This document shows, piece after piece, positions 7,851 through 17,276 of a stretch of DNA of 64,000 bases. How positions within the stretch are numbered: the first letter of the stretch is position 1; every line of letters begins with the position of its first letter. Position numbers and translations under genes: made by a program. Source of the stretch: Couchioplanes caeruleus (lineage in GTDB: Bacteria; Actinomycetota; Actinomycetes; Mycobacteriales; Micromonosporaceae); contig NZ_CP092183.1 in the NCBI RefSeq assembly GCF_023499255.1, positions 1,557,501 through 1,621,500 of the forward strand. The letters run 5' to 3'. The notes below the pieces were generated by a model, which did no database searches, was not told the origin of the DNA, and saw only the letters and a program-made list of their open reading frames with translations.

Positions 7851-9473
7851 ATGACGGACACGATCGAGGGGCACGGCGGGGAGCTGGCGCTGGCGGCGCT
7901 GCGGGCGTACGGGGTGACGGAGATGTTCACCCTCTCCGGCGGCCACGTCTTCCCGATCTACGACGCCGCGCACAAGAGCGACTTCCCCATCTACGACGTA
8001 CGCCACGAGCAGTCCGCCGTGTTCGCCGCCGAGGCGGTGGCCAAGCTGCAGCGCCGCCCCGGCCTCGCCGTGCTCACCGCCGGGCCCGGCGTCACCAACG
8101 GCATCTCCGGCCTGACCAGCGCGTTCTTCAACGCCTCGCCGGTGCTGGTGATGGGCGGCAGGGCGCCGGCGTTCCGCTGGGGTTCCGGCAGCCTGCAGGA
8201 GATCGACCACGTGCCGCTGGTCGCGCCGGTCACCAAGTACGCGGCGACGGTCACCGCCACCGACGAGATCCCCGCCGAGATCGGCCGCGCCCTCACAGCG
8301 GCGCTGACCGCCCACCGCGGCCCCGCATTCCTCGACCTCCCCCTCGAGGTGCTGTTCTCCAGCGAGGACGTCCCGGCGCCCGGCGCCCCCGACGTACCCG
8401 TGATCGAGGCCGACCCGGACGAGGTCGCCCGCGCCGCGGCCCTGCTCGCCGAGGCCGAGCGCCCGGTCATCATCGCCGGATCGGACGTCTGGGGCGGCAA
8501 CGCGGTCGACGAGCTGCGCGCGGCCGCCGAGGCCCTGCAGATCCCGGTCTTCACCAACGGCATGGGCCGCGGCGCGCTGCCGCCGGGCCACCCGCTCGGC
8601 TTCGCGAAGGCCCGCCGCCCCGCCCTCGGCGAGGCCGACGTCGTCGCGGTCATCGGCACCCCGCTCGACTTCCGCCTCAACTTCGGCGAGTTCGACCCCG
8701 CGCAGGTCATCCACATCGTCGACGCCCCCGGCCAGCGCGCCGGCCACGTCCAGGCGGCCGTCTCACCGGCCGGCGACCTGCGCCGGATCCTCGCCGCGAT
8801 CGCGAACCACACCGGCAAGCGCACCGACCACGCCGAATGGATCAACGGCCTGCGGGCCGCCGAGGATGCCGGCAAGGCCCGCGACGCCGAGGCCATGGCC
8901 GCCGAGAGCGACCCCATCAAACCCGCCCGCGTGTACGGGGAACTGCGCAAGGTCCTGGCCCCCGACGCGGTCACCATCGGCGACGGCGGCGACTTCGTCT
9001 CGTACGCGGGCCGCTACCTCGAGCCCGCCCAGCCCGGCACCTGGCTCGACCCGGGCCCGTACGGCTGCCTCGGCACCGGCATGGGCTACGCGATGGGCGC
9101 CAGGGTGACGTACCCGGACCGCCAGATCTGCGTCCTCATGGGCGACGGCGCGGCGGGATTCTCCCTGATGGACGCGGAGTCGCTGGTCCGCCAGAACCTC
9201 CCGGTCGTGATCGTCGTCGGCAACAACGGGATCTGGGGCCTCGAGAAGCACCCGATGCGCGCCATGTACGGCTACGACGTGGCGGCGGACCTCCAGCCGG
9301 GCCTCCGCTACGACGACGTGGTGAAGGCGCTCGGCGGGGCGGGCGAGACGGTCGAGAAGCCGGCGGACCTGGGCGCGGCACTGACCCGGGCATTCGACTC
9401 GGGCGTGCCGTACCTGGTGAACGTCCTGACCGACCCGGAGGACGCGTACCCGCGCTCGTCCAACCTGGCGTAA
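7851..9473 (+). CDS. Acetolactate synthase-like TPP-dependent enzyme (IlvG/Rv1820 type)
   Basis: A 540-residue TPP enzyme with the three usual domains: N-terminal pyrimidine-binding domain with the conserved Glu in RHEQSAVFAAEA (about residue 49), a central domain, and a C-terminal diphosphate-binding domain with GDGAAGFSLMDAESLVRQN. From memory it closely resembles M. tuberculosis Rv1820 (annotated IlvG) through features such as FTLSGGHVFPIYD, RWGSGSLQEIDHVP and GIWGLEKHPM. The genuine IlvB-IlvN pair is elsewhere in this window and has an attenuator, so this is a second, unlinked homologue with no regulatory subunit beside it. It may be an acetolactate synthase or a related 2-oxoacid or acyl-CoA lyase. 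ATG 7851 has GGAGCGGGC upstream. Confidence 0.85.
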   Translation: MTDTIEGHGGELALAALRAYGVTEMFTLSGGHVFPIYDAAHKSDFPIYDVRHEQSAVFAAEAVAKLQRRPGLAVLTAGPGVTNGISGLTSAFFNASPVLVMGGRAPAFRWGSGSLQEIDHVPLVAPVTKYAATVTATDEIPAEIGRALTAALTAHRGPAFLDLPLEVLFSSEDVPAPGAPDVPVIEADPDEVARAAALLAEAERPVIIAGSDVWGGNAVDELRAAAEALQIPVFTNGMGRGALPPGHPLGFAKARRPALGEADVVAVIGTPLDFRLNFGEFDPAQVIHIVDAPGQRAGHVQAAVSPAGDLRRILAAIANHTGKRTDHAEWINGLRAAEDAGKARDAEAMAAESDPIKPARVYGELRKVLAPDAVTIGDGGDFVSYAGRYLEPAQPGTWLDPGPYGCLGTGMGYAMGARVTYPDRQICVLMGDGAAGFSLMDAESLVRQNLPVVIVVGNNGIWGLEKHPMRAMYGYDVAADLQPGLRYDDVVKALGGAGETVEKPADLGAALTRAFDSGVPYLVNVLTDPEDAYPRSSNLA

Positions 9474-9876
9474 GGGCTGCCCGCCGCTGCTCTTGTGGGG
9501 GAGGGCGGGTGCACGGTGTAGCGGCCGGTTGCCGCAGCCCAGCGGGCGTAGCGGCCTGCTGCCGTTCCCGTCCTCGTCCGCCCAGCGGCGCCCGTCCTCG
9601 TCGGCGCAGCGGAACCGGTCGTCGTCGGCGCGGGGATGGCTGCCCTCTCCTCGTCGGCGCAGCGGTACCCCTCGTCGTCGGCGCAGCGGTACCCCTTGTC
9701 GTCGGCGCGGGATGCCCGTCCTTTCCTCGTCAGCGCAGCGGTACCGGTCGTCGCCGGCGCAGCGTCCCGGTCGTCGTCGGCGCGGGGGTGCCCGTCCTTT
9801 CCTCGCAGCGGTACCGGTCGTCGCCGGCGCAGCGCGGCCCCGGTTGTTCTGGTCCTGAAGCTTGCGGGGGGCTCAG
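9474..9876. repeat. Intergenic repeat region between convergent genes
   Basis: This 400-bp gap holds no credible gene. It is built from degenerate copies of CGTCGTCGGCGCAGCGGTACC-like blocks (24-bp step near 9661-9685) and a longer direct repeat of about 75 bp whose copies start near 9706 and 9780 (GCGCGGG...TGCCCGTCCTTTCCTCG...CAGCGGTACCGGTCGTCGCCGGCGCAGCG, abbreviated). It separates a plus-strand from a minus-strand gene end. Confidence 0.7.
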
Positions 9877-10221
9877 CTAGTTCTCGTCGTTCTTCTCCAG
9901 ATCGCGCTCCCACTGCGCCAGCAGCTCCCGGTCGCGCCGGGACTGCTCGGTGTCCATCGAGCGGAGGAAGTCGGGGTCGTCGTCCGGTGAGGCCGGGCGC
10001 GGCCCCGGTCGGCGGCGGACCGGGCTGCCCTCGTGCGGGGATGGCAACGGGCGGCCCCAGAGGAAGTAGGCGAGCGGGCCCGCCAGCGGAATGAAGAGGA
10101 TCACGAGGACCCACAGGGCGCGCGGCATGTTGCGAACCCGATCGGCTGACAGCGAGCTGATCAACGCGAGCACGAGGAGCACCAGCTGCACCGCAGCCAG
10201 GAAGACGAACATCCGGACCAT
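9877..10221 (-). CDS. PLDc_N-type small membrane protein
   Basis: A 114-residue protein with two hydrophobic helices: about residues 4-24 and about 34-55. The second contains PRALWVLVILFIPLAGPLAYFLWGR, shortened here, which matches the phospholipase D N-terminal (PLDc_N) motif of small actinobacterial membrane proteins. The C-terminal half is hydrophilic and charged, ending with QWERDLEKNDEN. Function is unknown. ATG 10221 was chosen; upstream in-frame residues look non-coding. It follows the DUF202 pair in the same direction with a 38-bp gap and could be part of the same transcript. Confidence 0.75.
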   Translation of the reverse strand: MVRMFVFLAAVQLVLLVLALISSLSADRVRNMPRALWVLVILFIPLAGPLAYFLWGRPLPSPHEGSPVRRRPGPRPASPDDDPDFLRSMDTEQSRRDRELLAQWERDLEKNDEN

Positions 10222-10259
10222 GAGGCAATGATGACGCGCCGTACGCGGAACGGCGACGA

Positions 10260-10595
10260 TCAGAGCATGACAAGCGCCGTGCCGAGCACCGCGAACCCGG
10301 CGGTGATCACGGCGAAGGCGGCGATGGTGCGCCGGCCGGGCACCGGTGGCCAGGCCCGCAGCCCCCGCGACCGCCGGTAGGCGAGCGCCACGCAAGCAGC
10401 CCAGCCCGCCATCACGAGAGCCGCGACGAGAAAAACCCCGACGCCGGCGCCCGGCGCGAAAGCAGGCCGTGCGGCAAGCAGAGCCACGGCAGCGGCCGAC
10501 AACCCGGTACGCCGCCAAGCAAGCCGCGTCCGCTCAGCGGCGGCACCGGGATCCCGATGACCCGGCGCCGAGCTGCTGGTCCGACCCTCACTCAC
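10260..10595 (-). CDS. DUF202 family membrane protein (second copy)
   Basis: A 111-residue protein with the DUF202 signature RDPGAAAERTRLAWRRTGLS followed by three hydrophobic helices. DUF202/YidH proteins are small integral membrane proteins of unknown role. I start it at GTG 10595, because the last bases of the preceding repeat-built frame (TGA at 10592-10594) overlap this GTG as GTGA; an in-frame GTG at 10613 is the alternative. The pair of DUF202 genes in tandem is typical of actinobacteria, but here they are separated by about 380 bp of repeat-derived coding frame. Confidence 0.8.
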   Translation of the reverse strand: MSEGRTSSSAPGHRDPGAAAERTRLAWRRTGLSAAAVALLAARPAFAPGAGVGVFLVAALVMAGWAACVALAYRRSRGLRAWPPVPGRRTIAAFAVITAGFAVLGTALVML

Positions 10596-10978
10596 CCCGC
10601 GACTCCCGCGCACACAGCGCAGCCCTCGCGCGCAGAGGTGCCTCTGCGGCGCGGACGGGAGGGCCCCGCCGGCGTCCGAGGGCGCCGGGCAGAGGCACCT
10701 GCGTTAGCTGGAGTGCCTAGGTTCGCCGACGTGGCTCCCCTCGCTGGAGTGCCTGCGTTAGCTGGAGTGCCTGCGTTAGCCGGGGTGGCTCCGTTCGCTG
10801 GAGTGCCTGCGTTCGCTGGAGTGCCTGCGTTAGCCGGAGTGCCTGCGTTCGCTGAAGTGGCTCGTCTCGCTGGAGTGCCCAAATTTGCTGGAGCGGCGCC
10901 GCCCGCTGAAGTCCCCGCGGTCGCTGGGCTGCCTCCGCCCGTGCAGGTGCCTCCGTTCGCAGAGCGGCCTTCGGTCAT
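10592..10978 (-). CDS. Repeat-built reading frame between two DUF202 genes
   Basis: A 128-codon open frame whose ATG overlaps the stop of the upstream DUF202 gene (ATGA) and whose TGA overlaps the GTG of the downstream DUF202 gene (GTGA). Its middle is made of Gly/Thr/Pro/Ala/Asn hexapeptides (GTPANA type) from an 18-bp tandem repeat. No domain or membrane helix is visible. The opening MTEGRS resembles the start of the downstream gene (VSEGRT), so it may be a repeat expansion inside the original start region that shifted the frame, or a real short linker protein that carries ribosomes between the two genes. Both overlaps favour translation; composition gives no function. Confidence 0.45.
   Translation of the reverse strand: MTEGRSANGGTCTGGGSPATAGTSAGGAAPANLGTPARRATSANAGTPANAGTPANAGTPANGATPANAGTPANAGTPARGATSANLGTPANAGASARRPRTPAGPSRPRRRGTSAREGCAVCAGVAG
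10707..10940. repeat. 18-bp tandem repeat, about 13 copies
   Basis: Units of the type GCTGGAGTGCCTGCGTTA recur every 18 bp from 10707 (for example 10743, 10761, 10797, 10815, 10833, 10869). Copies differ at several positions but the step never breaks, so both strands keep an open frame. This contrasts with other arrays in the window whose periods are not multiples of three. Confidence 0.85.
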
Positions 10979-11352
10979 TGCACGGCCTTGATGATGACCG
11001 CCATCACCAGGAGGAGCGCGCCCGCCGCCACGAAGAGGGCGAGGATCGCCGGGAAGCGGGACTTGGGCAGGTCGGTGCCGAGACGCATGGCCTTCTCCGT
11101 ACGCGCCCAGTGGTCGACCGCCCGTACCGCGACGACACCGCCCAGGAGCAGGAGCGCGACCGCGATGATCTCGCGCAGGTGCTCGATCGGCAGGGGCGGC
11201 AGGAACTGGGCGCACGCCAGCCCGCCCGCCAGCAGCGCGAGCGCCGTACGGATCCAGGCCAGGAAGGTGCGTTCGTTGGCCAGGGAGAACCGGTAATCCG
11301 GCTTCTCGCCGACCATCGGGGTCTTCTGCGGGTTGAACCACTGGTCGAGCAC
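10975..11352 (-). CDS. DUF202/YidH family membrane protein (first copy)
   Basis: A 125-residue protein with RFSLANERTFLAWIRTALAL near residue 22, the hallmark of YidH/DUF202 proteins, and three predicted membrane helices (about 32-50, 62-82, 100-122). Unknown function in the cytoplasmic membrane. It is the first gene of a short minus-strand run; its TGA overlaps the ATG of the repeat-built frame. It is divergent from etfB with 226 bp between. Confidence 0.85.
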   Translation of the reverse strand: MLDQWFNPQKTPMVGEKPDYRFSLANERTFLAWIRTALALLAGGLACAQFLPPLPIEHLREIIAVALLLLGGVVAVRAVDHWARTEKAMRLGTDLPKSRFPAILALFVAAGALLLVMAVIIKAVQ

Positions 11353-11578
11353 GCTGTCGATTATTGATCGGCGAGGTGAACAATCGGCTCACGGGCCGCA
11401 GCCGCCGTCCCGGCCCGGGGTGGGGGAGGATGGTCATGAGGCGGGCGACGCGGTCACGGGTGAGCTGTGTCACCGTCGGTGGCGGGCACCGTAAAGCTAC
11501 CGGCGGGTAACATCCCCGTAGGAACCGTGAAACCGGCTGCAGGCGTGCGTCCATAAACAGGAGGGTCGTCGAAGCGCG

Positions 11579-12358
11579 ATGAACATCGTCGTACTGGTCA
11601 AGCAGGTGCCCGACTCCGGTGCCGAGCGCACTCTGAGTGCGGGCGACAAGACCGTCGAGCGCGGCTCGGCGAGCAACGTCATCAACGAGATGGACGAGTA
11701 CGCCATCGAGGAAGCGCTGAAGATCAAGGAAGCGCACGGCGGTGAGGTGACCGTCCTGACGATGGGCCCGGCCGGCGCGACCGAGTCGATCCGCAAGGCG
11801 CTCTCCATGGGCCCCGACAAGGCGGTCCACGTGACCGACGACGCGCTGCACGGCTCGTGCGCCGTCGCCACGTCCAAGGTCCTGGCCGCCGCGCTGGGCA
11901 CGCTCAACGCCGACCTGATCCTCTGCGGAGCCGAGTCGACCGACGGCCGCGTGCAGGTCATGCCGCACATGCTGGCCGAGCGGCTGGGCATCGCCGCGCT
12001 CACCGGCGCCCGCAAGCTCACCGTCGACGGCGCCCAGCTGACCGCCGAGCGTCAGACCGACGAGGGCTACGAGGTCGTCACCGCGTCCACGCCCGCCGTG
12101 GTCAGCGTGTGGGACACCATCAACGAGCCCCGGTACCCGTCCTTCAAGGGCATCATGGCGGCCAAGAAGAAGCCGGTGCAGAGCCTCTCCCTCGCGGACC
12201 TGGGCGTCAGCCCGGACGAGGTCGGCTTCGCGGGCGCCACCTCCGCCGTGGTCGAGTTCGCCAAGCGCCCGCCGCGCAGCGCCGGCACCAAGGTCACCGA
12301 CGAGGGCAACGGCGGCGTGCAGCTGGTCGAGTTCCTCGCCACCGAGAAGTTCGTCTGA
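11579..12358 (+). CDS. etfB: Electron transfer flavoprotein beta subunit
   Basis: A 259-residue EtfB. The N-terminus MNIVVLVKQVPD is characteristic, as is the AMP-binding and partner-contact region with VTVLTMGPAGATES and the ETF-beta signature near VMPHMLAERLGIAALTGA. Together with EtfA it carries electrons from acyl-CoA and other flavin dehydrogenases to the membrane quinone pool. AGGAGGG lies 13 bases before the ATG. Twelve bases separate it from etfA, forming an operon, as in mycobacteria (fixA/fixB). Confidence 0.95.
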   Translation: MNIVVLVKQVPDSGAERTLSAGDKTVERGSASNVINEMDEYAIEEALKIKEAHGGEVTVLTMGPAGATESIRKALSMGPDKAVHVTDDALHGSCAVATSKVLAAALGTLNADLILCGAESTDGRVQVMPHMLAERLGIAALTGARKLTVDGAQLTAERQTDEGYEVVTASTPAVVSVWDTINEPRYPSFKGIMAAKKKPVQSLSLADLGVSPDEVGFAGATSAVVEFAKRPPRSAGTKVTDEGNGGVQLVEFLATEKFV

Positions 12359-12370
12359 GAGGGGTCCACC

Positions 12371-13330
12371 ATGGCTGAGGTACTGGTCGTCGTCGAGGCC
12401 TCCCAGGCTGCCGGCGTCAAGAAGGTCACGCTCGAGATGCTGACGATCGCCCGCGGGCTGGGTTCGCCCTCCGCGGTGGTTCTCGGTGGCGCCGGCGCGG
12501 CGGAGCAGTTGGCCGCCAAGCTCGGCGAGTACGGCGCCGAGAAGATCTATGCGGGCGAGGGCGAGGAGATCGACGGCTACCTCGTGGCGCCCAAGGCCAC
12601 GGCGGTGGCCGAGCTCGTCAAGCGCGTCCAGCCGGCCGCGGTGCTGCTCGCCGCGACGCAGGAGGGCAAGGAGATCGCCGGCCGGCTCGCGGTCAAGCTG
12701 GACAACGGCCTGCTCACGGACGCGGTGGAGGTCGCCGCGGACGGTACGGCCACCCAGGTCGTCTTCGCCGGCTCCACGATCGTGAAGTCCCAGGTCACCC
12801 GGGGCCTGCCGATCGTGACCATCCGTCCGAACTCGGTGACCCCGGCCGCCGCGCCGGCCACCCCGGCCGTGGAACAGCTGACGGTCACGGTGACCGACGC
12901 GGACAAGCTGACGAAGGTCGTCGAGCGCGTCGCCGAGACGAAGGGCTCCCGCCCGGAGCTGACCGAGGCCTCGATCGTCGTCTCGGGCGGCCGCGGCGTC
13001 GGCAACGCGGACAACTTCAAGCTGGTCGAGGAGATGGCCGACCTGCTCGGCGGCGCGGTGGGCGCCTCGCGCGCGGCCGTCGACTCCGGCTACTACCCGC
13101 ACCAGTTCCAGGTCGGTCAGACCGGCAAGACGGTGTCCCCGCAGCTGTACGTCGCCCTGGGCATCTCGGGCGCCATCCAGCACCGGGCCGGCATGCAGAC
13201 GTCGAAGACGATCGTGGCGGTCAACAAGGACCCCGAGGCGCCGATCTTCGAGCTGGCCGACTACGGCGTGGTGGGCGACCTCTTCAAGATCGTGCCGCAG
13301 GCGACCGACGAGATCCGCAAGCGCAAGTGA
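12371..13330 (+). CDS. etfA: Electron transfer flavoprotein alpha subunit
   Basis: A 319-residue EtfA. The C-terminal FAD-binding domain shows [20 protein letters not shown], cut here, followed by [25 protein letters not shown] and the conserved [17 protein letters not shown] and [19 protein letters not shown] blocks (all within residues 200-310). FAD bound here receives electrons through EtfB. The gene follows etfB by 12 bp with GAGAGGGG before the ATG and ends before a strong terminator hairpin. Confidence 0.95.
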   Translation: MAEVLVVVEASQAAGVKKVTLEMLTIARGLGSPSAVVLGGAGAAEQLAAKLGEYGAEKIYAGEGEEIDGYLVAPKATAVAELVKRVQPAAVLLAATQEGKEIAGRLAVKLDNGLLTDAVEVAADGTATQVVFAGSTIVKSQVTRGLPIVTIRPNSVTPAAAPATPAVEQLTVTVTDADKLTKVVERVAETKGSRPELTEASIVVSGGRGVGNADNFKLVEEMADLLGGAVGASRAAVDSGYYPHQFQVGQTGKTVSPQLYVALGISGAIQHRAGMQTSKTIVAVNKDPEAPIFELADYGVVGDLFKIVPQATDEIRKRK

Positions 13331-13365
13331 CGACGGCGGGCCGGCCACGGCCCGAGCGATGAGGG

Positions 13366-13397
13366 AACGGCCCGGCGGCCTCGGTCGCCGGGCCGTT
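13366..13397 (+). terminator. Terminator hairpin after etfBA
   Basis: AACGGCCCGGCG and CGCCGGGCCGTT form a perfect 12-bp stem with an 8-base loop, 35 bp after the etfA stop. The T-tract is short, as is usual in high-GC actinobacteria. Confidence 0.75.
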
Positions 13398-13630
13398 GTC
13401 GTGGGCTTGCGGGGTGAGCTCAGCCACTTACGCACGCGGCAGGGTGCGGCCGGCCGTTCAGGAGCCGCCAGGCGACTGGCCGGTCGGACCCGGTCCCTGG
13501 CGGGAGCGACGTCTCGGGCCACGACGGAGCCGGGCCATGATGCTCTTGGCGTTTCCGCCCTGGATATTGATCGTCCTGCCCGACGGTGACGGACGCGACG
13601 TATCCGTTGGCGGCGCACGGCATAAGCTTC

Positions 13631-14818
13631 ATGGCGATGGCCTACCTGGATCACGCGGCGACCGCGCCGATGCTCGCCGAGGCGCTCGACGCATATGTCG
13701 CGGCCGCCCGGGAGATCGGCAACCCGTCGTCCCTGCATGCTGCCGGTCGAAGCGCTCGACGGCTCGTCGAGGAGTCGCGCGAGCGGATCGCCGCGGTGCT
13801 CGGCGCGCGGCCGTCCGAGGTGGTGTTCACCAGCGGGGGGACCGAGAGCGACAACCTCGCCACCAAGGGCATGTTCTGGGCGCGCCGCGGCGCTGACGGC
13901 CGGCGCTGCCGCGTCGTGGCCTCGGCGGTGGAGCACCACGCGGTCATGGACGCCGTGGAGTGGCTCAGGTCGCACGAGGGCGCCGTCGTCGAGTGGCTGC
14001 CCGTCGACGAGGCCGGGCGCGTCAATCCCGCGGTGCTGACGGACGCGATCCAGGCGCACGGCGACGAGATCGCTGTGATCAGCGTGCAGTGGGCCAACAA
14101 CGAGGTCGGCACGCTGCAGCCGATCCCCGCGCTGGCGGCGCTCGCGGCGCAGGCAGGCATCCCCTTCCACACCGACGCGGTGCAGGCCGTGGGCCAGGTC
14201 CCCGTCGACTTCGCGGCGAGCGGCGCCGCGGCGATGACCGTGAGCGGGCACAAGGTCGGCGGACCGGTCGGCGTGGGCGCGCTGCTGCTCGGCCGGGACG
14301 TGGCCGCCACGCCGCTGCTGCACGGCGGAGGTCAGGAGCGCGACGTACGGTCCGGCACGCTGGACACCCCCGGCGTGGTGGCGTTCGCCGTCGCGGTCGA
14401 GGCGGCCGTCAAGACGCAACAGGAGCACGCGGCGCGCGTCGCCGCCCTGCGCGACGACCTGGTCGACCGGGTCCGGGCCGCCATCCCCGACGCCGTCTAC
14501 AACGGTGATCCCGTCGACCGGCTGCCGGGCAACGCGCACTTCTCTTTCCCCGGCTGCGAAGGGGATGCGCTGCTCCTGCTCCTCGACGCGCAGGGGATCG
14601 CGTGCTCGACCGGCTCGGCGTGCTCGGCCGGGGTCGCCCAGCCGTCGCACGTGCTGCTCGCGATGGGCGCCGACGATGACCGGGCGCGCTCCTCGCTGCG
14701 GTTCACCCTCGGGCAGTCCTCGACGGCGCAGGACATCGACGAGCTGCTGGCTGCGCTGCCGGGCGCGGTGGAGCGGGCCCGCCGGGCGACGGCATGGAAG
14801 ACGCCGCGTCAGTCCTGA
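13631..14818 (+). CDS. iscS: Cysteine desulfurase (IscS/NifS family)
   Basis: A 395-residue PLP enzyme. [10 protein letters not shown] starts the protein, the PLP lysine lies in VSGHKVGG (about residue 202), and the catalytic cysteine is in the mobile loop [13 protein letters not shown] (about 325). It takes sulfur from L-cysteine and passes it on as a persulfide. It is directly upstream of mnmA, the tRNA 2-thiouridylase, which needs exactly this sulfur, and the pair is conserved in mycobacteria (Rv3025c-Rv3024c). The start is ATG 13631 or ATG 13637; neither has a strong RBS. Confidence 0.92.
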   Translation: MAMAYLDHAATAPMLAEALDAYVAAAREIGNPSSLHAAGRSARRLVEESRERIAAVLGARPSEVVFTSGGTESDNLATKGMFWARRGADGRRCRVVASAVEHHAVMDAVEWLRSHEGAVVEWLPVDEAGRVNPAVLTDAIQAHGDEIAVISVQWANNEVGTLQPIPALAALAAQAGIPFHTDAVQAVGQVPVDFAASGAAAMTVSGHKVGGPVGVGALLLGRDVAATPLLHGGGQERDVRSGTLDTPGVVAFAVAVEAAVKTQQEHAARVAALRDDLVDRVRAAIPDAVYNGDPVDRLPGNAHFSFPGCEGDALLLLLDAQGIACSTGSACSAGVAQPSHVLLAMGADDDRARSSLRFTLGQSSTAQDIDELLAALPGAVERARRATAWKTPRQS

Positions 14819-14998
14819 GAGCCCGCGGCGCAGGAACCAAAGCATGATCATCTTGCGCCCTCCTCCTGCTGATCCGTCTTGTGCTTCGTCTATCGCGGCC
14901 GATCGCCCGGACGGTTCTTGATCCACACGATTTTCCGGGGTGGTCCAGAGCACGCCCGCCGGTCCCGGCCGCGGTGAGGTTTTGCCGGGCCCGGCGGA

Positions 14999-15004
14999 TA
15001 GGCT
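14999..15004 (+). promoter_or_regulatory. -10 element of a leaderless promoter for mnmA
   Basis: TAGGCT is followed by seven bases and the GTG at 15012, with no Shine-Dalgarno sequence. This indicates that mnmA has its own leaderless transcript in addition to any readthrough from iscS. Confidence 0.5.
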
Positions 15005-15011
15005 TGCCGGC

Positions 15012-16127
15012 GTGCGAGTGCTTGCAGCTATGTCCGGCGGTGTCGACTCCGCCGTCGCTGCCGCGCGCGCCCGGGATGCCGGCCATGACGTGACCGGGGT
15101 CCACCTGGCGCTGGCGCGGAACCCTCAGACGTACCGGACGGGTGCGCGGGGATGCTGCACGCTCGAAGACTCCCGCGACGCGCGCCGGGCCGCCGACGTC
15201 ATCGGCATCCCTTTCTACGTGTGGGACATGGCCGACCAGTTCCACGAGAGCGTCGTCGACGACTTCGTCGCCGAGTATGCCGCGGGCCGCACCCCCAACC
15301 CCTGCCTGCGGTGCAACGAGAAGATCAAGTTCGCCGCGGTGCTCGACCGCGCGGTCGCGCTCGGCTTCGACGCGGTCGTCACCGGTCACCACGCCCGGCT
15401 CGGCGCCGACGGGCTGCTGCGCCGCAGCGTGGACATCGCGAAGGACCAGTCGTATGTGCTGGCCGTGCTCACCCGCGACCAGCTGGACCGGGCCGTCTTC
15501 CCGCTCGGCGACTCGACCAAGGCCCAGGTGCGTGAGGAGGCTGCCGCCCGCGGTCTCGCCGTGGCCGACAAGCCGGACTCCCATGACATCTGCTTCATCG
15601 CCGACGGCGACACCCGGGGCTTCCTCGCGCAGCGACTCGGAGAGGCTCCCGGCGACATCGTCGACGGCCGCACGGGCGCGGTGCTCGGGCAGCACGCGGG
15701 CGCCTACGGCTACACGGTGGGCCAGCGCAAGGGCCTCGACCTGCGCGTGCCCGCCCCCGACGGCCGCCCGCGCTACGTGCTCTCCATCACCCCGAAGACC
15801 AACACTGTCACCGTCGGGCCCCGTGAGGACCTTGCGGTCGACACAGTGACGGCTGAGCGCCCCATCTGGCACGGCGCGCGGACGCCGGTCGAGTGCGACG
15901 TGCAGCTTCGGGCGCATGGCGAGGTCGTGTCCGCGGTCGTCTCCCTCGAGGACGGGCGGTTGACGGCTCGGCTGCGCAGCCCGGCGCGCGGGGTTGCCGC
16001 CGGCCAGGCGATCGTGGCGTACCGGCCGGATCCCGACGGGGACATCGTGCTCGGCTCGGCCACCATCGTGACCGGGGAGAACGCGCACCCCGCGACGTCC
16101 GGGACCGGAGCACCGGCCAATGGCTGA
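15012..16127 (+). CDS. mnmA: tRNA-specific 2-thiouridylase
   Basis: A 371-residue MnmA/TrmU. The ATP-pyrophosphatase P-loop is [10 protein letters not shown] (about 8-17); the catalytic cysteines lie in [12 protein letters not shown] (about 97) and in [16 protein letters not shown] (about 195). It thiolates U34 of Lys, Glu and Gln tRNAs with sulfur from the cysteine desulfurase encoded upstream. GTG 15012 is preceded by a leaderless-type -10. Its 3' end overlaps the next gene by 8 bp (ATGGCTGA), implying coupled translation. Confidence 0.95.
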   Translation: MRVLAAMSGGVDSAVAAARARDAGHDVTGVHLALARNPQTYRTGARGCCTLEDSRDARRAADVIGIPFYVWDMADQFHESVVDDFVAEYAAGRTPNPCLRCNEKIKFAAVLDRAVALGFDAVVTGHHARLGADGLLRRSVDIAKDQSYVLAVLTRDQLDRAVFPLGDSTKAQVREEAAARGLAVADKPDSHDICFIADGDTRGFLAQRLGEAPGDIVDGRTGAVLGQHAGAYGYTVGQRKGLDLRVPAPDGRPRYVLSITPKTNTVTVGPREDLAVDTVTAERPIWHGARTPVECDVQLRAHGEVVSAVVSLEDGRLTARLRSPARGVAAGQAIVAYRPDPDGDIVLGSATIVTGENAHPATSGTGAPANG

Positions 16128-17118
16128 CTTCCCGTGGCCGAGCGGAGCGGCGACCGGAATCGGCTCGCAGCCGGGAACGGACGTTGCCGAGGCGCAGCGG
16201 CTCATCCTCGGCGAGCTGCCCGACCTGCCGCACCTTCCCGAGCTCCCCGACCGCGGCCCGGGCGCCGACATGATCGGACGCAGCGCCGGATTCCTCGTCG
16301 AACTGCCCGTCCAGCTCTACGCCGGACGCTGGCAGATGGCGCCACGCCCGGGCAAGGACCTGCGCCGCACGGCCGACCTGCTCGAACGCGACCTCGACCA
16401 GATGACCGAGCAGGGTGACCGGTACACGGGCCCGTTCAAGATCCAGTCAGCCGGCCCGTGGACGCTCGCTGCCGGCCTGGACCTGCCCATCGGCGGCCGC
16501 ATGCTGCGCGATCCGGGCGCCGTCCGGGACCTGACCGACTCCCTCGCCGAGGGCCTGCGCCGGCACGTCGCCGACGTCCGGAAGCGCCTCCCCGGCGCCA
16601 CCGTGCTGCTCCAGCTCGACGAACCGTCACTGTCTGCGGTGCTGGACGGACACGTTCCCACGGAGAGCGGTCTGAGCGCGTACAGGGCCGTCGATGCCCC
16701 GGACGCCGCGACCGGCCTGCGCACCATCGTGGAGGCGGTGGGTGTGCCGGTGATCGTGCACAGCTGTGCTCCCGCCGTACCGCTGCAGGTCGTGCGGGAT
16801 GCACAGGCCGCGGCCGTGTCGCTCGACCTGGCGCTCCTCAAGGATCTGGACCCGCTGGGGGAGGCCCTCGAGGCCGGCCTCGGCCTCTTCGCCGGCGCCG
16901 TGCCGACCCGGCCTGCGTCGGCGGGTCGCGCTCCGACGTCGGCAGAAACCGCAGATCGGGTACGGGGTCTGTGGCGGGAGCTGGGATTCCGGGCTGACCG
17001 GCTGCCCGAGCAGGTCGTCGTCACGCCGGCATGCGGACTGGCCGGAGCGAGCCCCGGGTACGTGCGGGCCGTGTTGACGGCCTGCCGTGACGCGGCCCGG
17101 CGCCTGTCCGAGGCGTGA
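16120..17118 (+). CDS. MetE-like methionine synthase family protein
   Basis: A 332-residue protein related to the C-terminal catalytic half of cobalamin-independent methionine synthase. The zinc ligands appear conserved: H214 and C216 in IVHSCAP and C305 in TPACGLAG, plus LQLDEPSL at about 165. It lacks the N-terminal half of full MetE and therefore the usual folate-binding arrangement. The equivalent gene in M. tuberculosis (Rv3015c) also lies between mnmA and ligA and has no proven reaction. Overlap with mnmA by 8 bp suggests a shared operon, ending at the terminator at 17221. A methyltransferase acting on a thiol is the most that can be inferred. Confidence 0.8.
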   Translation: MADFPWPSGAATGIGSQPGTDVAEAQRLILGELPDLPHLPELPDRGPGADMIGRSAGFLVELPVQLYAGRWQMAPRPGKDLRRTADLLERDLDQMTEQGDRYTGPFKIQSAGPWTLAAGLDLPIGGRMLRDPGAVRDLTDSLAEGLRRHVADVRKRLPGATVLLQLDEPSLSAVLDGHVPTESGLSAYRAVDAPDAATGLRTIVEAVGVPVIVHSCAPAVPLQVVRDAQAAAVSLDLALLKDLDPLGEALEAGLGLFAGAVPTRPASAGRAPTSAETADRVRGLWRELGFRADRLPEQVVVTPACGLAGASPGYVRAVLTACRDAARRLSEA

Positions 17119-17220
17119 CGGCCGCCGTCCGGCGCGCTGTTCCCACCCGGCTCGATTCCCGGAACTGAGCCGGCGCTGCGGCTTCTCTGCTCGTCGGTCG
17201 GCGATGCCGGTCGTCCGGCG

Positions 17221-17247
17221 GGCGGAACTGTTGGCGTTCCGCCTTTT
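17221..17247 (+). terminator. Intrinsic terminator after the mnmA operon
   Basis: GGCGGAAC and GTTCCGCC form a perfect 8-bp stem with a 7-base loop, followed directly by TTTT. It lies about 100 bp after the MetE-like gene. Confidence 0.85.
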
Positions 17248-17276
17248 CTGTCGCACCCGGCGGGCATCATGCAGAC

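Noticed and set aside
5607..8747. A long minus-strand frame of about 1,000 codons
   Set aside because: Antisense shadow of the Hsp70-like and TPP-enzyme genes, with Arg/Gly/Ala-biased composition and no domain.
13420..13632. A minus-strand frame of 70 codons between etfA and iscS
   Set aside because: No ribosome site, no motif, and it begins at the start of the divergent iscS gene; likely chance.
10592..14953. A very long minus-strand open frame (over 1,400 codons) across etfA, iscS and neighbours
   Set aside because: It is antisense to well-supported genes; such frames arise from the strong third-position GC bias. Only its last 129 codons (10592-10978), which do not overlap a known gene on the other strand, are kept.
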